Shown: in pieces, positions 1 to 7,341 of the stretch
Position numbering within the stretch: position 1 is the first letter of the stretch
How the letters are laid out: each line of letters opens with the position of its first letter
Source: an uncultured Steroidobacter sp.
GTDB lineage: Bacteria > Pseudomonadota > Gammaproteobacteria > Steroidobacterales > Steroidobacteraceae
Length of the DNA: 8,948 bases
Assembly: GCA_946478975.1 (NCBI GenBank)
Contig: CAMLEO010000292.1
Span: forward strand, 1 to 8,948
Direction of reading: 5' to 3'
Notes under the pieces: model-generated
Databases searched by the model: none
Seen by the model: the letters and a program-made list of their open reading frames with translations, nothing else
What the model was told of the DNA's origin: nothing
Translations under genes and position numbers: made by a program

Positions 1-3000
1 TAGTAATAACGTCAACGCTACCCAAGTGGTCCAAATGGAGGTAGCGCGTGTCATCGGCACTATTCGAGCGCAGGGTACGAATCGCGATCGTCTCCCCGCC
101 TGCAACGATATAGTGCCTGTGCTCGATGACGCCCGACGGCTTTGTCACCTGCTCGTACAGACCGCCGACGTAGACCGTAGTCTCGGTGCCAGCCGGCATC
201 GAACCGGTGCTGGTGAACGCAATCTGCTTGTAACGGCCGCGGGCCGGGTCATAGAAGAACTCCGCGCTGTTCGCGCCGCTGTTGATCTTCTTCGGCATAT
301 TGTAGGAATACCACGTGATGGTCGAACCGCCACGCGTGCTCATGTTGCCGTTGTTGTCGTAGCCGTAGCTCGTCGAACCCGCAGCGCTCACGGCATGCGG
401 GCGTACCGAAGCGCTGCCAGACTGCGGATAGCTGTAGCTGCCGATGCCGCTCTTCGACATGATGTTGCCGATCGCGTCATATGACACGTCCAGGTTTTTC
501 TGCTGACTCGTCAGCGCACTGCAATTTGTCTGTTGCGCAACGTTCAGCGTCGAGCATTTCAGACGATACAGGTCGTCGTAATAGAAATTTTCTGTCAGCG
601 CGAGATTGTTGTCCTTGCGCTGCGCGAGGTTGCCCATCCTGTCCCACTGATAGGTGAGGTTCTGCACCTGAGACGTGCTGCCGCTCGTACGGACACCGAG
701 AAGCCCGGTGATCGCGTCATAAGTGGAATAGGTGTGCAGTCCGTTGCCATACGTTGCGTCGATGCCCTGGCCGGCCGCGTTGGTCGCGACCTGTTCCCAG
801 TAGACGGTCGCAGGAGCGTTGAAGTCCCGTACACGCTTCAGCAGGCCGTATTCGTATTCATACTTGACTTTGAAGCGCGCCCCGGGAACGGCCGCGGTAC
901 TCTGTGGATACGTTATCGATTCCACCAGACCGGTCGTGGAGTTGTATGTATTGGAAACGACATAACTGGCGCCGCCGCTCAGGTTGACCGTCGCAGCGTC
1001 CAACCTGCCCTTGGCATCGTATGCGTACGTCTCGGTGTACTCGCCGTTGGGCGACGACATCGATTTCAGTTTGCCAATGTTGAACTCGGACGCTGACGAG
1101 CCGTAAACGAACGTGCTCACACCTTCAGCTTCCGTCCGCGTGCTCGGCCGGCCAAGCGAGTCGTAGTTCATCGTAACGGTCTGACCCTTCGCATCGGTCT
1201 GCGTCCAGAGTTCTCCAGTCGGGTAATACGTGTAATTCCACACGCCCAGATCCGGATCGTTGGTCTGCGTCTTGAATCCGCGCTTGTTGAAGACACTGAC
1301 GATCTGATTGTTCAGCGGATCGATGGTTTTCTTCAGATTGCCGAACGGATCGTACTCGTACTGGGTTACACCTCCGGCGGCATCGGTCATCTTGACCACC
1401 TGTCCAACGACGTTCATTTCCTGCGTCCCGATCTTGCCATTGGCATCGGTCAGCGTTTGAACTCTGCGATTGTAGGAATACGATGTCGTTTGCGTGCCCG
1501 AATCGGCTTCGCTGATCCTGCGCGTCTCAGACGTCGGACGGCCGACCAGATCGAAGTAAGTCGTACTGAAGTACGCGGGGAAGCCGGTGAAATAGGGCTG
1601 GCTCTGTTGATAGGCACGCCCGAATGCATCGTAGTTCGTTGCAACCGTGGCCATTGCGCCAGACAAAGTCTGTGATTGGTCGTAGATCGCGCGGCCAAAC
1701 GAGTCGAGCAACTGACGTGTGGTGCGGATGACGCCGTTGCTCGTATCCAGCTCACGATTCTCGACTTGATAGCGCAGCCGCGAATCGCCGCAATATGCGT
1801 TGCCGATGTTGCACATCGAATAAACATAGGACGTCTTGGTGCCGTCCGGGCGCGTCTCCAGGGTCATGCGGCCGAAGCCATCGTAGTCCCAGACAACCTG
1901 CAGGCCGTTCGGATCGGTGGCGGTTTTGGCGACACCGAGTGCATAGTCATACGTCTTGCTCGCGCTCTGATTCAGAGCGTTGGTCACCGACGTCGGGAAC
2001 ACACCCTCCGCGCCGTAACTGGTGCTGCTCGACCGCGTTGCCACGTTCGCCGCTTCGAGCGTTTGCGAGTTCGGGTGTCCGAACGCGTCATAGCCAAACG
2101 TCGTCGTCACCTTCAGCGTTGCATCGTTGGGTTCGATGATTTCCTGATACGTACGGCAAGCCGATGGGTTCGACGTGTCCTTCACGAACTTGACCAGGCG
2201 AGTCTCCGATCCATAAGTCGGCACCGTCTTCTGGACCGACTGCTCCCTGATGAAGCCGCGCCAGCGGCAATACTCGTCGCCGTCGATGTACGTGTTGGTA
2301 ATGAGACTGCTGTAGCTCAGGTTGGTGCCGGTCTTGTCGGCTACCACGCTGCTCACTGTCAACGGATTACCAAAATCGTCCACCGTATTGGTCGTCGTGG
2401 TCTCCGCGATTGGCAAGCCGTCGCCGTCGCCGCCGACTTCGTACGACTTCTGCACGCTCTGATAAATATATGTGTAGCGGCGCTCCTGATTCGCGGTGCT
2501 TGACGTCACCAACGTCTGCGGCGCGTTGATCGTCTCCGAAATCTTCGTCGTGCCGTTCGGCTGATAGACATAGGCTTTGTCGACCATGCCGGTGTATGGG
2601 AAGTCCTGGAAAAACTGCGTGACGGTCTGGATGCCATTGCGACCGTCGATGGTCGTGCGCGTGCCGTAGCCTTGGAAGCCCCGGCCCTGAATGTGCGCGC
2701 GAGCCTGCGAGTATTTTTCGCTGACGGTGTACGTGCCGCCTATGCCATCGTTCGTGGTGTAATTTTTCACGACGTAAATGGGTGACAGCACGTCGACGAC
2801 AGGGAACGTTGCGCCCGTGCCTTTGGTGTAGACCTGGCTGTCGGTCAGCGGTGCGTAATTGACGGAGACCGTGTTGCCGTAGCCATCGACGATCGACTTG
2901 ACCACATCGTCGACGCCACTGCCGAGGTGACGACGCACCTTCCACGTGCCGTCCTTGTAGCCGATGTCGATCTGGCCATCGCCGTCGACATCAACAGCGC

Positions 3001-6000
3001 GATGCGTGGCATTGGCGCTGACGACCGGAATGTTTGTGGCCTGCTCCGCCTCCAGGCCCGACGCTGTGCCACGGCGCACGGTCCATGTGCTCGCGCCCGG
3101 ATACAACAAATCGGTTCGGCCATCGCCGTCGTAATCCGCCACCATGGTGATGGAGCCAAAGTTGCCGACCATCCCGCCCGAGCTCATGCCGAGGCTGTTG
3201 CCATAGCGCAGATCGTAGCTGCGGGTATTGCCCGAGCCGCTCAGTGCCATGTAGTCGGTGAAGCCATCGCCGTTGAAGTCGGCGATCACCGGGCGCGCCT
3301 GGCCACAGGTTTGCCCCGTGCAACTCACGCCCGATCCCGATGCATAAACCAGCGCCGTGCCGGTGGAGAAGAGCACTCGCCAGTCTGCAGTGGGCGTGCA
3401 TTGGCCTTCATCGCACTCGACCGACTTGGTCCGCACCAGCAGATCGCTGCGCCCGTCGCCGTTGAAGTCGCCCTCGCGAGACCACGCTGCTTCCGGTGCC
3501 CACACCTCGTTGCCTGGCAAGGTCAACGAGTACACCGCGGTGGCAGCGGCGAACTGCACGACGCCGCCGCTGACGCCGATGTTTTCTCGCAAGTTGAACG
3601 TGGCGACCGCGTTGGGAGACGTGCCGCTCACGGTCACATACATGAAGTCATCGCGGCCATCGCCGGTGAAATCGCCGACCCATTCTTTGCCTTGCAACGT
3701 ATAGGTGATATTGGTGGGCGTGCTGATGAGCGTACTGGCGCTCGCGCTCCATTCGAGGATCTGCAGATTCGCGACGCCGCTGCGGGAATAGAGCAGTCCT
3801 TGCCGCGCCGTCCCTGTGTAGTCGATATCGAGCGCTGCATACGGCTCGCTCGTCGCTGCCGGCACGAAGATCGAGCTCGTCGGCGCCAGATAGCCGCCGT
3901 TGCCGTTCGCGCGCATCGCGTACCAGGTTGTCGAACCGCTGGTCTGCGGATACACCAGATCGGTGCGAGCGTCGCCATCGAGATCGATGGCGTACGCGGA
4001 TTCGAGAATCGCGGACGTGCTGTTCGTCCCGTTGACCGTGGCCTCGCCCCAACCGGCAAAGCCGTCGTACCAGCTGACGATGGTCGGCGCGAGGCACGCG
4101 CCATTGCCGTCGCACTCTTGAATCGAGGACAAGCGGCTCTGCGGCGTGCCGCCGGACGCGTTGTAACTCAGCTGATATTTGCGAACCAGGCGCCATGCGC
4201 CTTGATCGTAGTAGCGGGTCTCGATTCGATCGAGGCGCTTGGTTTCTTTGGTCGAGCTGCCGGCGACGAACGTGAAGGGAATATCGCCGGACGGACGCGC
4301 CGCCCATTCGAAGCGCAACTTGTAAACCGCCGAGCGTCCCGCGGTGGCATTGGACGTATAGAGCATCTCCGAGGGGCGGAAGCTGCCGTTGGGCGCGCCG
4401 TCCTCCTCATAGGAAATAGTCATCGTATTGCCGTGCGGATCGCTGATCTTGTTCAGCGCCCAGGTGTGCGGCGTGGTCGAAGACGTGGTGTTGACCGCTT
4501 CGATCTTGGAATCAGCGGTGTTGCCGAATTCCATGACCATGCCGTCCTTGCTCTCGACAATGAAGTACGAGGGGCCGGTGCCGCCGACGGCGCCCTTCGC
4601 AGTGATCTTTGCGAACGTCTCGCTCTCGGTGCCATAGGTCGACTCGGCCGCGCCATAGGTGCCGCCGGTCAAACGCAACTTATTACCGTCGAGACAGTAT
4701 CCGTCCTGCGCCAGCAGCCGCACGCCATCAGTGGAATTGTCCTGCGCGAGTGTCTTGCCGCAGCGTTCGATTTCCGAGAAGCCGCTCAAGAACCAGCCGA
4801 CACCGAGTTGACCATTGCCGGCGCCACTGTCGTAGTTGATGGAAATCTGCGGCTGGATGCCGGCGATGCCCGGCGGGGTGGCGATACCGATCGAGTAACT
4901 CGCCGATCCGTTGCTGGTCACGGCAAACGAGCCCACCGTATGACCCACGGCAGTCGTCGGCTGGACACCGGTCGGTGTCGCTGGATTGTGAGCCACCTGA
5001 CTGACGGCACCCGTCACGGTCTGTGCGATGTAGTTGGTCCCGGCGGGATCCGTGCTCTGGAAATAAACGCCCGCGGCACCCAAGCCGTCGAAGTTGCCGG
5101 CGATCAATCGTGATCCGGAGGCCGCCCAGGAAACATTGCTGCTCAACGCCGTCGCCGTCGCGACCGGTGCACCGCTGGGGTTGCCGGTCGCGAGATAGGA
5201 AGGCCGGCTCGCGTTCCGCGCCTGAATCAGCACGTCATCGATACCGTCGCCATTGAAGTCGCCGATGATCAGATTCGAGGCCTGTGGCGACCAGTCGGCG
5301 CCATAGTCATTGCGGCTCCAAGTGTCGGTATCTGCCAGCGTGAAGATAGCGCCGGAAGCTCCGTCGCTCGCATGCGCGATGCCATTCATACCCGGCGCAT
5401 GCACCGGCACGGGAATCACCGGATCGAAATCAATCATGACGAAGCTCGGCCGTGCCTGGACCAGCAGATCGTCTCGCCATGCGCCGTCGGGATCCTGGCC
5501 ATTGAAATTGCCGGCGTAGACAATGGCGTCGCGCGTGGACCAATTCAGACCGAGATGACCGTTGGTCCAGTTCTCCGCGGAGAGCAGCGTCAGCTGGCCG
5601 TTGCCGTCGGCGAACACCAGATAATTCGTGGAATTCACTCCCGAGGTGCCACTCTGTGTGGCCTGCAGAAACACGTCGGCTCGCCCGTCACCCGTGAAAT
5701 CGCCAGCGACAATGGTGTGCTCGGATGCCGACCAGCTCAGTGAAAGATAGCTGTTGCCAATTGTTTGGTGAACGCCAACGAACTTACCCTGTGCGTCCGC
5801 CAGCAAGAGATAGTGATCACCCGGAGTGGACCGTTGCAGCAGGATGTCCGAGCGATTGTCGGCGTTGAAATCGGCGACGATGACTTTGGAGATGCTCGAC
5901 CAGGGAATGCCGAGATAATTGCTCGGCCACGACTGCCAGGGAATGTTAGGTCCGCTGCCATCGGAGCGCGCAATGCCGCTCGCCCGCGCCACGTCCTTGG

Positions 6001-6178
6001 CGATGTACAGCATGTCGGTTTTGCCGTCGCCGTCGAAGTCGCCGGGGTACAGATCATATTCTTTGGTGTTCCATTCGGTGGTCGCCCACGCCGATGGGCT
6101 CGCCACGATCAGCAGCGCCGTCAGCAAGCGCAGCGCCCGCACGCACGCCGTCCCCGCAACATCCCATGTGCGCATCAT
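1..6178 (-). CDS. Secreted SpvB / FG-GAP / RHS-repeat giant protein (3' end beyond window)
   Basis: The frame is open for 2059 codons from ATG 6178 to the left edge with no stop, so the protein is longer than 2059 residues. Domain order: Sec signal peptide (1-32); six FG-GAP-like repeats (about 44-375); SpvB-type domain (about 417-700, with GAGNGQLGVGW at 452-462 and C473/C495); seven FG-GAP-like repeats (about 725-1075); TcdB-middle-like segment (about 1085-1230); RHS/YD repeats (about 1360-2059) ending in YLHLDHLGS at 2046-2054. From SpvB onward this is the order of a Tc-toxin TcB-TcC fusion, a family in which the RHS shell encloses a C-terminal toxin. The signal peptide and first repeat block are additions. 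Start choice: GGAG at 6189-6192 lies 10 bases upstream, and the signal peptide begins at the first of two adjacent ATGs. It probably shares a transcript with the GspC-like gene 15 bp upstream. An exported, surface or released polymorphic toxin-type protein is the best inference; a non-toxic adhesin or wall-associated role remains possible because the tip is not visible. Confidence 0.93.
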   Translation of the reverse strand, partial: MMRTWDVAGTACVRALRLLTALLIVASPSAWATTEWNTKEYDLYPGDFDGDGKTDMLYIAKDVARASGIARSDGSGPNIPWQSWPSNYLGIPWSSISKVIVADFNADNRSDILLQRSTPGDHYLLLADAQGKFVGVHQTIGNSYLSLSWSASEHTIVAGDFTGDGRADVFLQATQSGTSGVNSTNYLVFADGNGQLTLLSAENWTNGHLGLNWSTRDAIVYAGNFNGQDPDGAWRDDLLVQARPSFVMIDFDPVIPVPVHAPGMNGIAHASDGASGAIFTLADTDTWSRNDYGADWSPQASNLIIGDFNGDGIDDVLIQARNASRPSYLATGNPSGAPVATATALSSNVSWAASGSRLIAGNFDGLGAAGVYFQSTDPAGTNYIAQTVTGAVSQVAHNPATPTGVQPTTAVGHTVGSFAVTSNGSASYSIGIATPPGIAGIQPQISINYDSGAGNGQLGVGWFLSGFSEIERCGKTLAQDNSTDGVRLLAQDGYCLDGNKLRLTGGTYGAAESTYGTESETFAKITAKGAVGGTGPSYFIVESKDGMVMEFGNTADSKIEAVNTTSSTTPHTWALNKISDPHGNTMTISYEEDGAPNGSFRPSEMLYTSNATAGRSAVYKLRFEWAARPSGDIPFTFVAGSSTKETKRLDRIETRYYDQGAWRLVRKYQLSYNASGGTPQSRLSSIQECDGNGACLAPTIVSWYDGFAGWGEATVNGTNSTSAILESAYAIDLDGDARTDLVYPQTSGSTTWYAMRANGNGGYLAPTSSIFVPAATSEPYAALDIDYTGTARQGLLYSRSGVANLQILEWSASASTLISTPTNITYTLQGKEWVGDFTGDGRDDFMYVTVSGTSPNAVATFNLRENIGVSGGVVQFAAATAVYSLTLPGNEVWAPEAAWSREGDFNGDGRSDLLVRTKSVECDEGQCTPTADWRVLFSTGTALVYASGSGVSCTGQTCGQARPVIADFNGDGFTDYMALSGSGNTRSYDLRYGNSLGMSSGGMVGNFGSITMVADYDGDGRTDLLYPGASTWTVRRGTASGLEAEQATNIPVVSANATHRAVDVDGDGQIDIGYKDGTWKVRRHLGSGVDDVVKSIVDGYGNTVSVNYAPLTDSQVYTKGTGATFPVVDVLSPIYVVKNYTTNDGIGGTYTVSEKYSQARAHIQGRGFQGYGTRTTIDGRNGIQTVTQFFQDFPYTGMVDKAYVYQPNGTTKISETINAPQTLVTSSTANQERRYTYIYQSVQKSYEVGGDGDGLPIAETTTTNTVDDFGNPLTVSSVVADKTGTNLSYSSLITNTYIDGDEYCRWRGFIREQSVQKTVPTYGSETRLVKFVKDTSNPSACRTYQEIIEPNDATLKVTTTFGYDAFGHPNSQTLEAANVATRSSSTSYGAEGVFPTSVTNALNQSASKTYDYALGVAKTATDPNGLQVVWDYDGFGRMTLETRPDGTKTSYVYSMCNIGNAYCGDSRLRYQVENRELDTSNGVIRTTRQLLDSFGRAIYDQSQTLSGAMATVATNYDAFGRAYQQSQPYFTGFPAYFSTTYFDLVGRPTSETRRISEADSGTQTTSYSYNRRVQTLTDANGKIGTQEMNVVGQVVKMTDAAGGVTQYEYDPFGNLKKTIDPLNNQIVSVFNKRGFKTQTNDPDLGVWNYTYYPTGELWTQTDAKGQTVTMNYDSLGRPSTRTEAEGVSTFVYGSSASEFNIGKLKSMSSPNGEYTETYAYDAKGRLDAATVNLSGGASYVVSNTYNSTTGLVESITYPQSTAAVPGARFKVKYEYEYGLLKRVRDFNAPATVYWEQVATNAAGQGIDATYGNGLHTYSTYDAITGLLGVRTSGSTSQVQNLTYQWDRMGNLAQRKDNNLALTENFYYDDLYRLKCSTLNVAQQTNCSALTSQQKNLDVSYDAIGNIMSKSGIGSYSYPQSGSASVRPHAVSAAGSTSYGYDNNGNMSTRGGSTITWYSYNMPKKINSGANSAEFFYDPARGRYKQIAFTSTGSMPAGTETTVYVGGLYEQVTKPSGVIEHRHYIVAGGETIAIRTLRSNSADDTRYLHLDHLGSVDVIT
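2..2101 (-). repeat. RHS/YD repeat array and start of the Rhs core (protein repeat)
   Basis: From about residue 1360 to the edge the protein has many YD-type repeats of form Y-D-x-x-G-R/N: YDAFGH (about 1362), YDGFGR (1432-1437), YDAFGR (1516-1521), YDPFGN (1609-1614), YDSLGR (1672-1677), YDAKGR (1720-1725), YDAIGN (1900-1905) and YDNNGN (1940-1945). The array ends in YLHLDHLGSVDVIT (2046-2059), the conserved signature near the end of Rhs cores. In the family such repeats wrap into a hollow beta shell around the C-terminal domain. The usual next element, a DPxG-type cleavage motif followed by the variable tip, would start within roughly the next hundred residues, off the left edge. Confidence 0.88.
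2489..2926 (-). other. TcdB-middle-like segment of the giant protein
   Basis: Residues about 1085-1230 follow directly on the last FG-GAP unit. They contain a DGYGNTVSVNYAPL stretch, then a long beta-rich stretch with HIQGRGFQGYG and a Q-FFQDFPYTGMV segment. This order and wording resemble the middle region of Tc-toxin B subunits (TcdB_toxin_midN type). Boundaries are approximate, and a profile search would be needed to fix them. Confidence 0.6.
2924..4036 (-). repeat. Second block of seven FG-GAP-like repeats (protein repeat)
   Basis: Acidic loop motifs start at residues 732, 784, 836, 904, 967, 1015 and 1063, spaced 48 to 68 residues apart. Clear copies are DLDGDARTD (732-740), DFTGDGRDD (836), DFNGDGRSD (904), DFNGDGFTD (967), DYDGDGRTD (1015) and DVDGDGQID (1063). 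The second unit, around 784 (DIDYTGTARQG), is degenerate and lacks the later acids. Seven units would suit a closed seven-bladed propeller, as found in the TcB subunit of Tc toxins; this correspondence is inferred. Confidence 0.8.
4079..4930 (-). other. SpvB/TcaC-type N-terminal domain within the giant protein
   Basis: Residues about 417-700 show the hallmark string PPGIAGIQPQISINYDSGAG (435-454), followed by NGQLGVGWFLSGFSEIERC (455-473) and the YCLDGNKLRL segment around C495. These match the family known from Salmonella SpvB and the B components of Tc toxins. The domain limits are approximate. The ADP-ribosyltransferase of Salmonella SpvB is a separate C-terminal domain and is not present here, so no such activity should be assumed. 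Confidence 0.85.
5054..6049 (-). repeat. N-terminal block of six FG-GAP/VCBS-like repeats (protein repeat)
   Basis: The protein shows a recurring motif with hydrophobic residues, then (G/A)(D/N)F(D/N/T)G(D)G..(D), then hydrophobic residues and often a final Q. The first acidic or Asn residue falls at about residues 47, 103, 160, 224, 307 and 362. Examples are GDFDGDGKTD (46-55) and GDFNGDGIDD (306-315). The DxDxDG-like loops are typical calcium-binding loops of FG-GAP/VCBS propeller repeats. Several units are also marked by a W-S pair shortly before the motif. Repeats 4 and 6 have Asn in place of the first Asp, so their metal binding may be weaker. At DNA level the copies have diverged, so this is an old array. 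Confidence 0.8.
6083..6178 (-). other. Sec signal peptide of the giant protein
   Basis: Residues 1-32 have arginines at 3, 14 and 17, a hydrophobic core LRLLTALLIVA (16-26), and a cleavage-type ending SAWA at 29-32, before TTEWN. There is no twin-arginine motif and no lipobox cysteine at the cleavage site, so a Sec route with signal peptidase I cleavage is expected. Ordinary T6SS-delivered Rhs proteins and Tc-toxin B/C subunits do not carry such a peptide, so export to the periplasm is the key clue to how this protein leaves the cell. Confidence 0.85.
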
Positions 6179-6188
6179 CTGGAAAGAT

Positions 6189-6192
6189 CTCC
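6189..6192 (-). promoter_or_regulatory. Ribosome binding site of the giant gene
   Basis: On the minus strand GGAG lies 10 bases before ATG 6178 and 13 before the second ATG at 6175. It sits just after the GspC-like stop codon (6194-6196), so both genes are probably read from one mRNA with separate initiation. Confidence 0.6.
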
Positions 6193-6193
6193 G

Positions 6194-7138
6194 TTAGATC
6201 GTCGGCTGGTTCGGCAGCGTGGACTGGCTGAGCTGTTCGCTCTGCTCGCGATCGGCCAGGATCACCGTACCGTCCAGTGTCATTTGAATTTTTGAGCCGG
6301 CACGTTCCACCGTAACTCTCAAGGCGGAGCCTTCGGTGAGTTGGCGCAGCATCTGGATCGTCTCGGCTCGGCCGACGAGAGGCGCGCCATCGATGGCCGT
6401 GATGACATCGCCTGGCCGCAGGCCGAGTTGGGTGAACACGCCGCTCTTTTTGCCAGCAAATACTTTGTAACCACGCAGCGCCTGATCGTCATACACCGCG
6501 CTCGGTCGCAGATATTCGGTGAGCAGGTCCCGCTGGGCAGGCTTACTGCTCGCCACTGGCGTGCTCTCGATCCCAACGTTCAACAGTTCGTTCGAATTCG
6601 AGGTTGTCGGCCTGGTTCTGCTGTAGATATCGAGACGCGCCGAGCGGTCGCCCTTCCTCAACACCACATGATCGCTGTGAATTTCCGCGAGGCGGGCGCC
6701 GTTGACCAGCAGCGCGCCGGCCGTATAGGTTTGTGGATTGTCGATGCTCGTACCAATCTGCGCCGTGCCCTCACTGGTATTGCGCCCAGGCACGACGGCG
6801 AGCAGATACAACGGCAACGGAACCCTCGACAGCGAAGAGTCCGTGCCGGGAAGTGCATTGACATCGACGCTCGGAAGCGAACGCGCCGCCTGTTGCGGTA
6901 GTGGGGCTTTGATTTCGGTGACTGGCTGTCGAACGGTCGCTGCAGGTTTGCTCAGCGAGCTCAGCCATTTCACAGGCGGGAATCCCGCCGCCCACAGCAC
7001 TACGACTGCCACGACCGTGGCGGCACCGAGTGAAATGAGTCGTGTCCGATGTTTGGGGCCCGAGCCCTGCCGCGAGAACTCAATATCGGTGTGCGCCACA
7101 GTTGCAAGTCCGTCTTCAGTCTTCCTAATCGAAGGCAC
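6194..7138 (-). CDS. gspC: GspC-like type II secretion protein with HR and PDZ domains, outside a gsp operon
   Basis: The protein has 314 residues: a short cytoplasmic tail, one membrane helix at about 34-53 (LISLGAATVVAVVVLWAAGF), a Pro/Ala-containing linker, an HR-type domain at about 104-172 (LPLYLLAVVPGR, then AQIG, YTAGALLVNGARLAEI, DHVVLRKGD), a second linker, and a C-terminal PDZ domain at about 205-290 with LRPGDVITAIDG at 239-251. Order and length fit GspC, the inner-membrane subunit whose periplasmic HR domain contacts the secretin GspD and whose PDZ domain contributes to substrate choice. No gspD or other gsp gene follows; the next gene is the secreted giant protein 15 bp downstream. 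The start is GTG at 7138. An in-frame TAG at 7166-7168 limits upstream extension, but no good Shine-Dalgarno precedes it, so GTG 7099 (residue 14) is an alternative that keeps every domain. A specialised, substrate-dedicated GspC is inferred; another single-pass PDZ periplasmic protein is less likely. Confidence 0.78.
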   Translation of the reverse strand: MPSIRKTEDGLATVAHTDIEFSRQGSGPKHRTRLISLGAATVVAVVVLWAAGFPPVKWLSSLSKPAATVRQPVTEIKAPLPQQAARSLPSVDVNALPGTDSSLSRVPLPLYLLAVVPGRNTSEGTAQIGTSIDNPQTYTAGALLVNGARLAEIHSDHVVLRKGDRSARLDIYSRTRPTTSNSNELLNVGIESTPVASSKPAQRDLLTEYLRPSAVYDDQALRGYKVFAGKKSGVFTQLGLRPGDVITAIDGAPLVGRAETIQMLRQLTEGSALRVTVERAGSKIQMTLDGTVILADREQSEQLSQSTLPNQPTI

Positions 7139-7233
7139 GACGACGCTGTGGAGGCCAAGCCTTCCCTAGCAGTGTGTGTTCTCGAGAGATCCAAGGTGGG
7201 CGCGTTCCAGGTGAAGTTACGCCCAAGCGCGAA

Positions 7234-7260
7234 ATTGCATGGTCGGAAATCCGCTGTCAA
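7234..7260 (-). promoter_or_regulatory. Possible sigma-70 promoter for the gspC-like / giant gene operon
   Basis: On the minus strand a perfect -35 TTGACA (7260-7255) is followed after 15 bases by TGCAAT (7239-7234), which matches the -10 consensus at four of six positions. The short spacer weakens the call. Transcription from here would give a leader of about 90 bases before GTG 7138. It lies in the non-coding gap upstream of the gspC-like gene, where a promoter is expected. Confidence 0.35.
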
Positions 7261-7311
7261 CAGTTTCCCGAGGCATGCATCACGAATCAGGGTTTCACCG
7301 AACGCGCTCGT

Positions 7312-7336
7312 GCCGTTGAATGCGCAACCCAACGGC
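7312..7336 (-). terminator. Weak hairpin just after the monooxygenase gene
   Basis: A perfect 7-bp inverted repeat, GCCGTTG (7312-7318) and CAACGGC (7330-7336), with an 11-base loop sits 5 bases past the monooxygenase stop codon. No run of T follows it on the minus strand, so it is not a classic intrinsic terminator. It may stabilise the 3' end or be chance. The rest of the 7139-7341 gap shows no convincing gene. Confidence 0.25.
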
Positions 7337-7341
7337 GCTGA

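Noticed and set aside
1676..2503. Plus-strand open frame of 275 codons, with similar ones at 26-484 and 533-1096
   Set aside because: Same in-register antisense effect, opposite clear RHS repeats.
2927..5113. Plus-strand open frame of 728 codons opposite the giant gene
   Set aside because: It lies in exact codon register opposite the minus-strand frame, where antisense stops arise only from sense codons TTA, CTA and TCA, which are rare in high-GC genes. The product is low-complexity, rich in Arg/Ala/Val and matches no family I recognise, while the minus frame has clear SpvB and FG-GAP motifs.
2924..6049. Recurring DNA strings such as the gccgttgaagtcgcc type, suggestive of a nucleotide repeat or array
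   Set aside because: They encode the conserved acidic loop of the FG-GAP repeats at irregular 48-83 residue spacing, with diverged flanks. They are protein-level repeats, not CRISPR or tandem DNA repeats.
1..6178. Possible frameshifts or pseudogenisation, suggested by many short minus-strand frames inside the region
   Set aside because: Reading in the frame of ATG 6178 gives continuous sequence with coherent domains from signal peptide to Rhs core. Spot checks across the whole length found no in-frame stop. The short frames are off-register.
7203..7209. CGTTCCA, identical to one arm of the TetR operators, in the leader of the gspC-like gene
   Set aside because: No opposing arm is present at the right distance, and a 7-base match is expected by chance often enough; no link between the two modules is claimed.
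7000..7332. Minus-strand 110-codon frame covering the gap and the 5' end of the gspC-like gene
   Set aside because: Most of its length overlaps the gap and the gspC-like start in another frame; the product has no domain or family features and no convincing start context.
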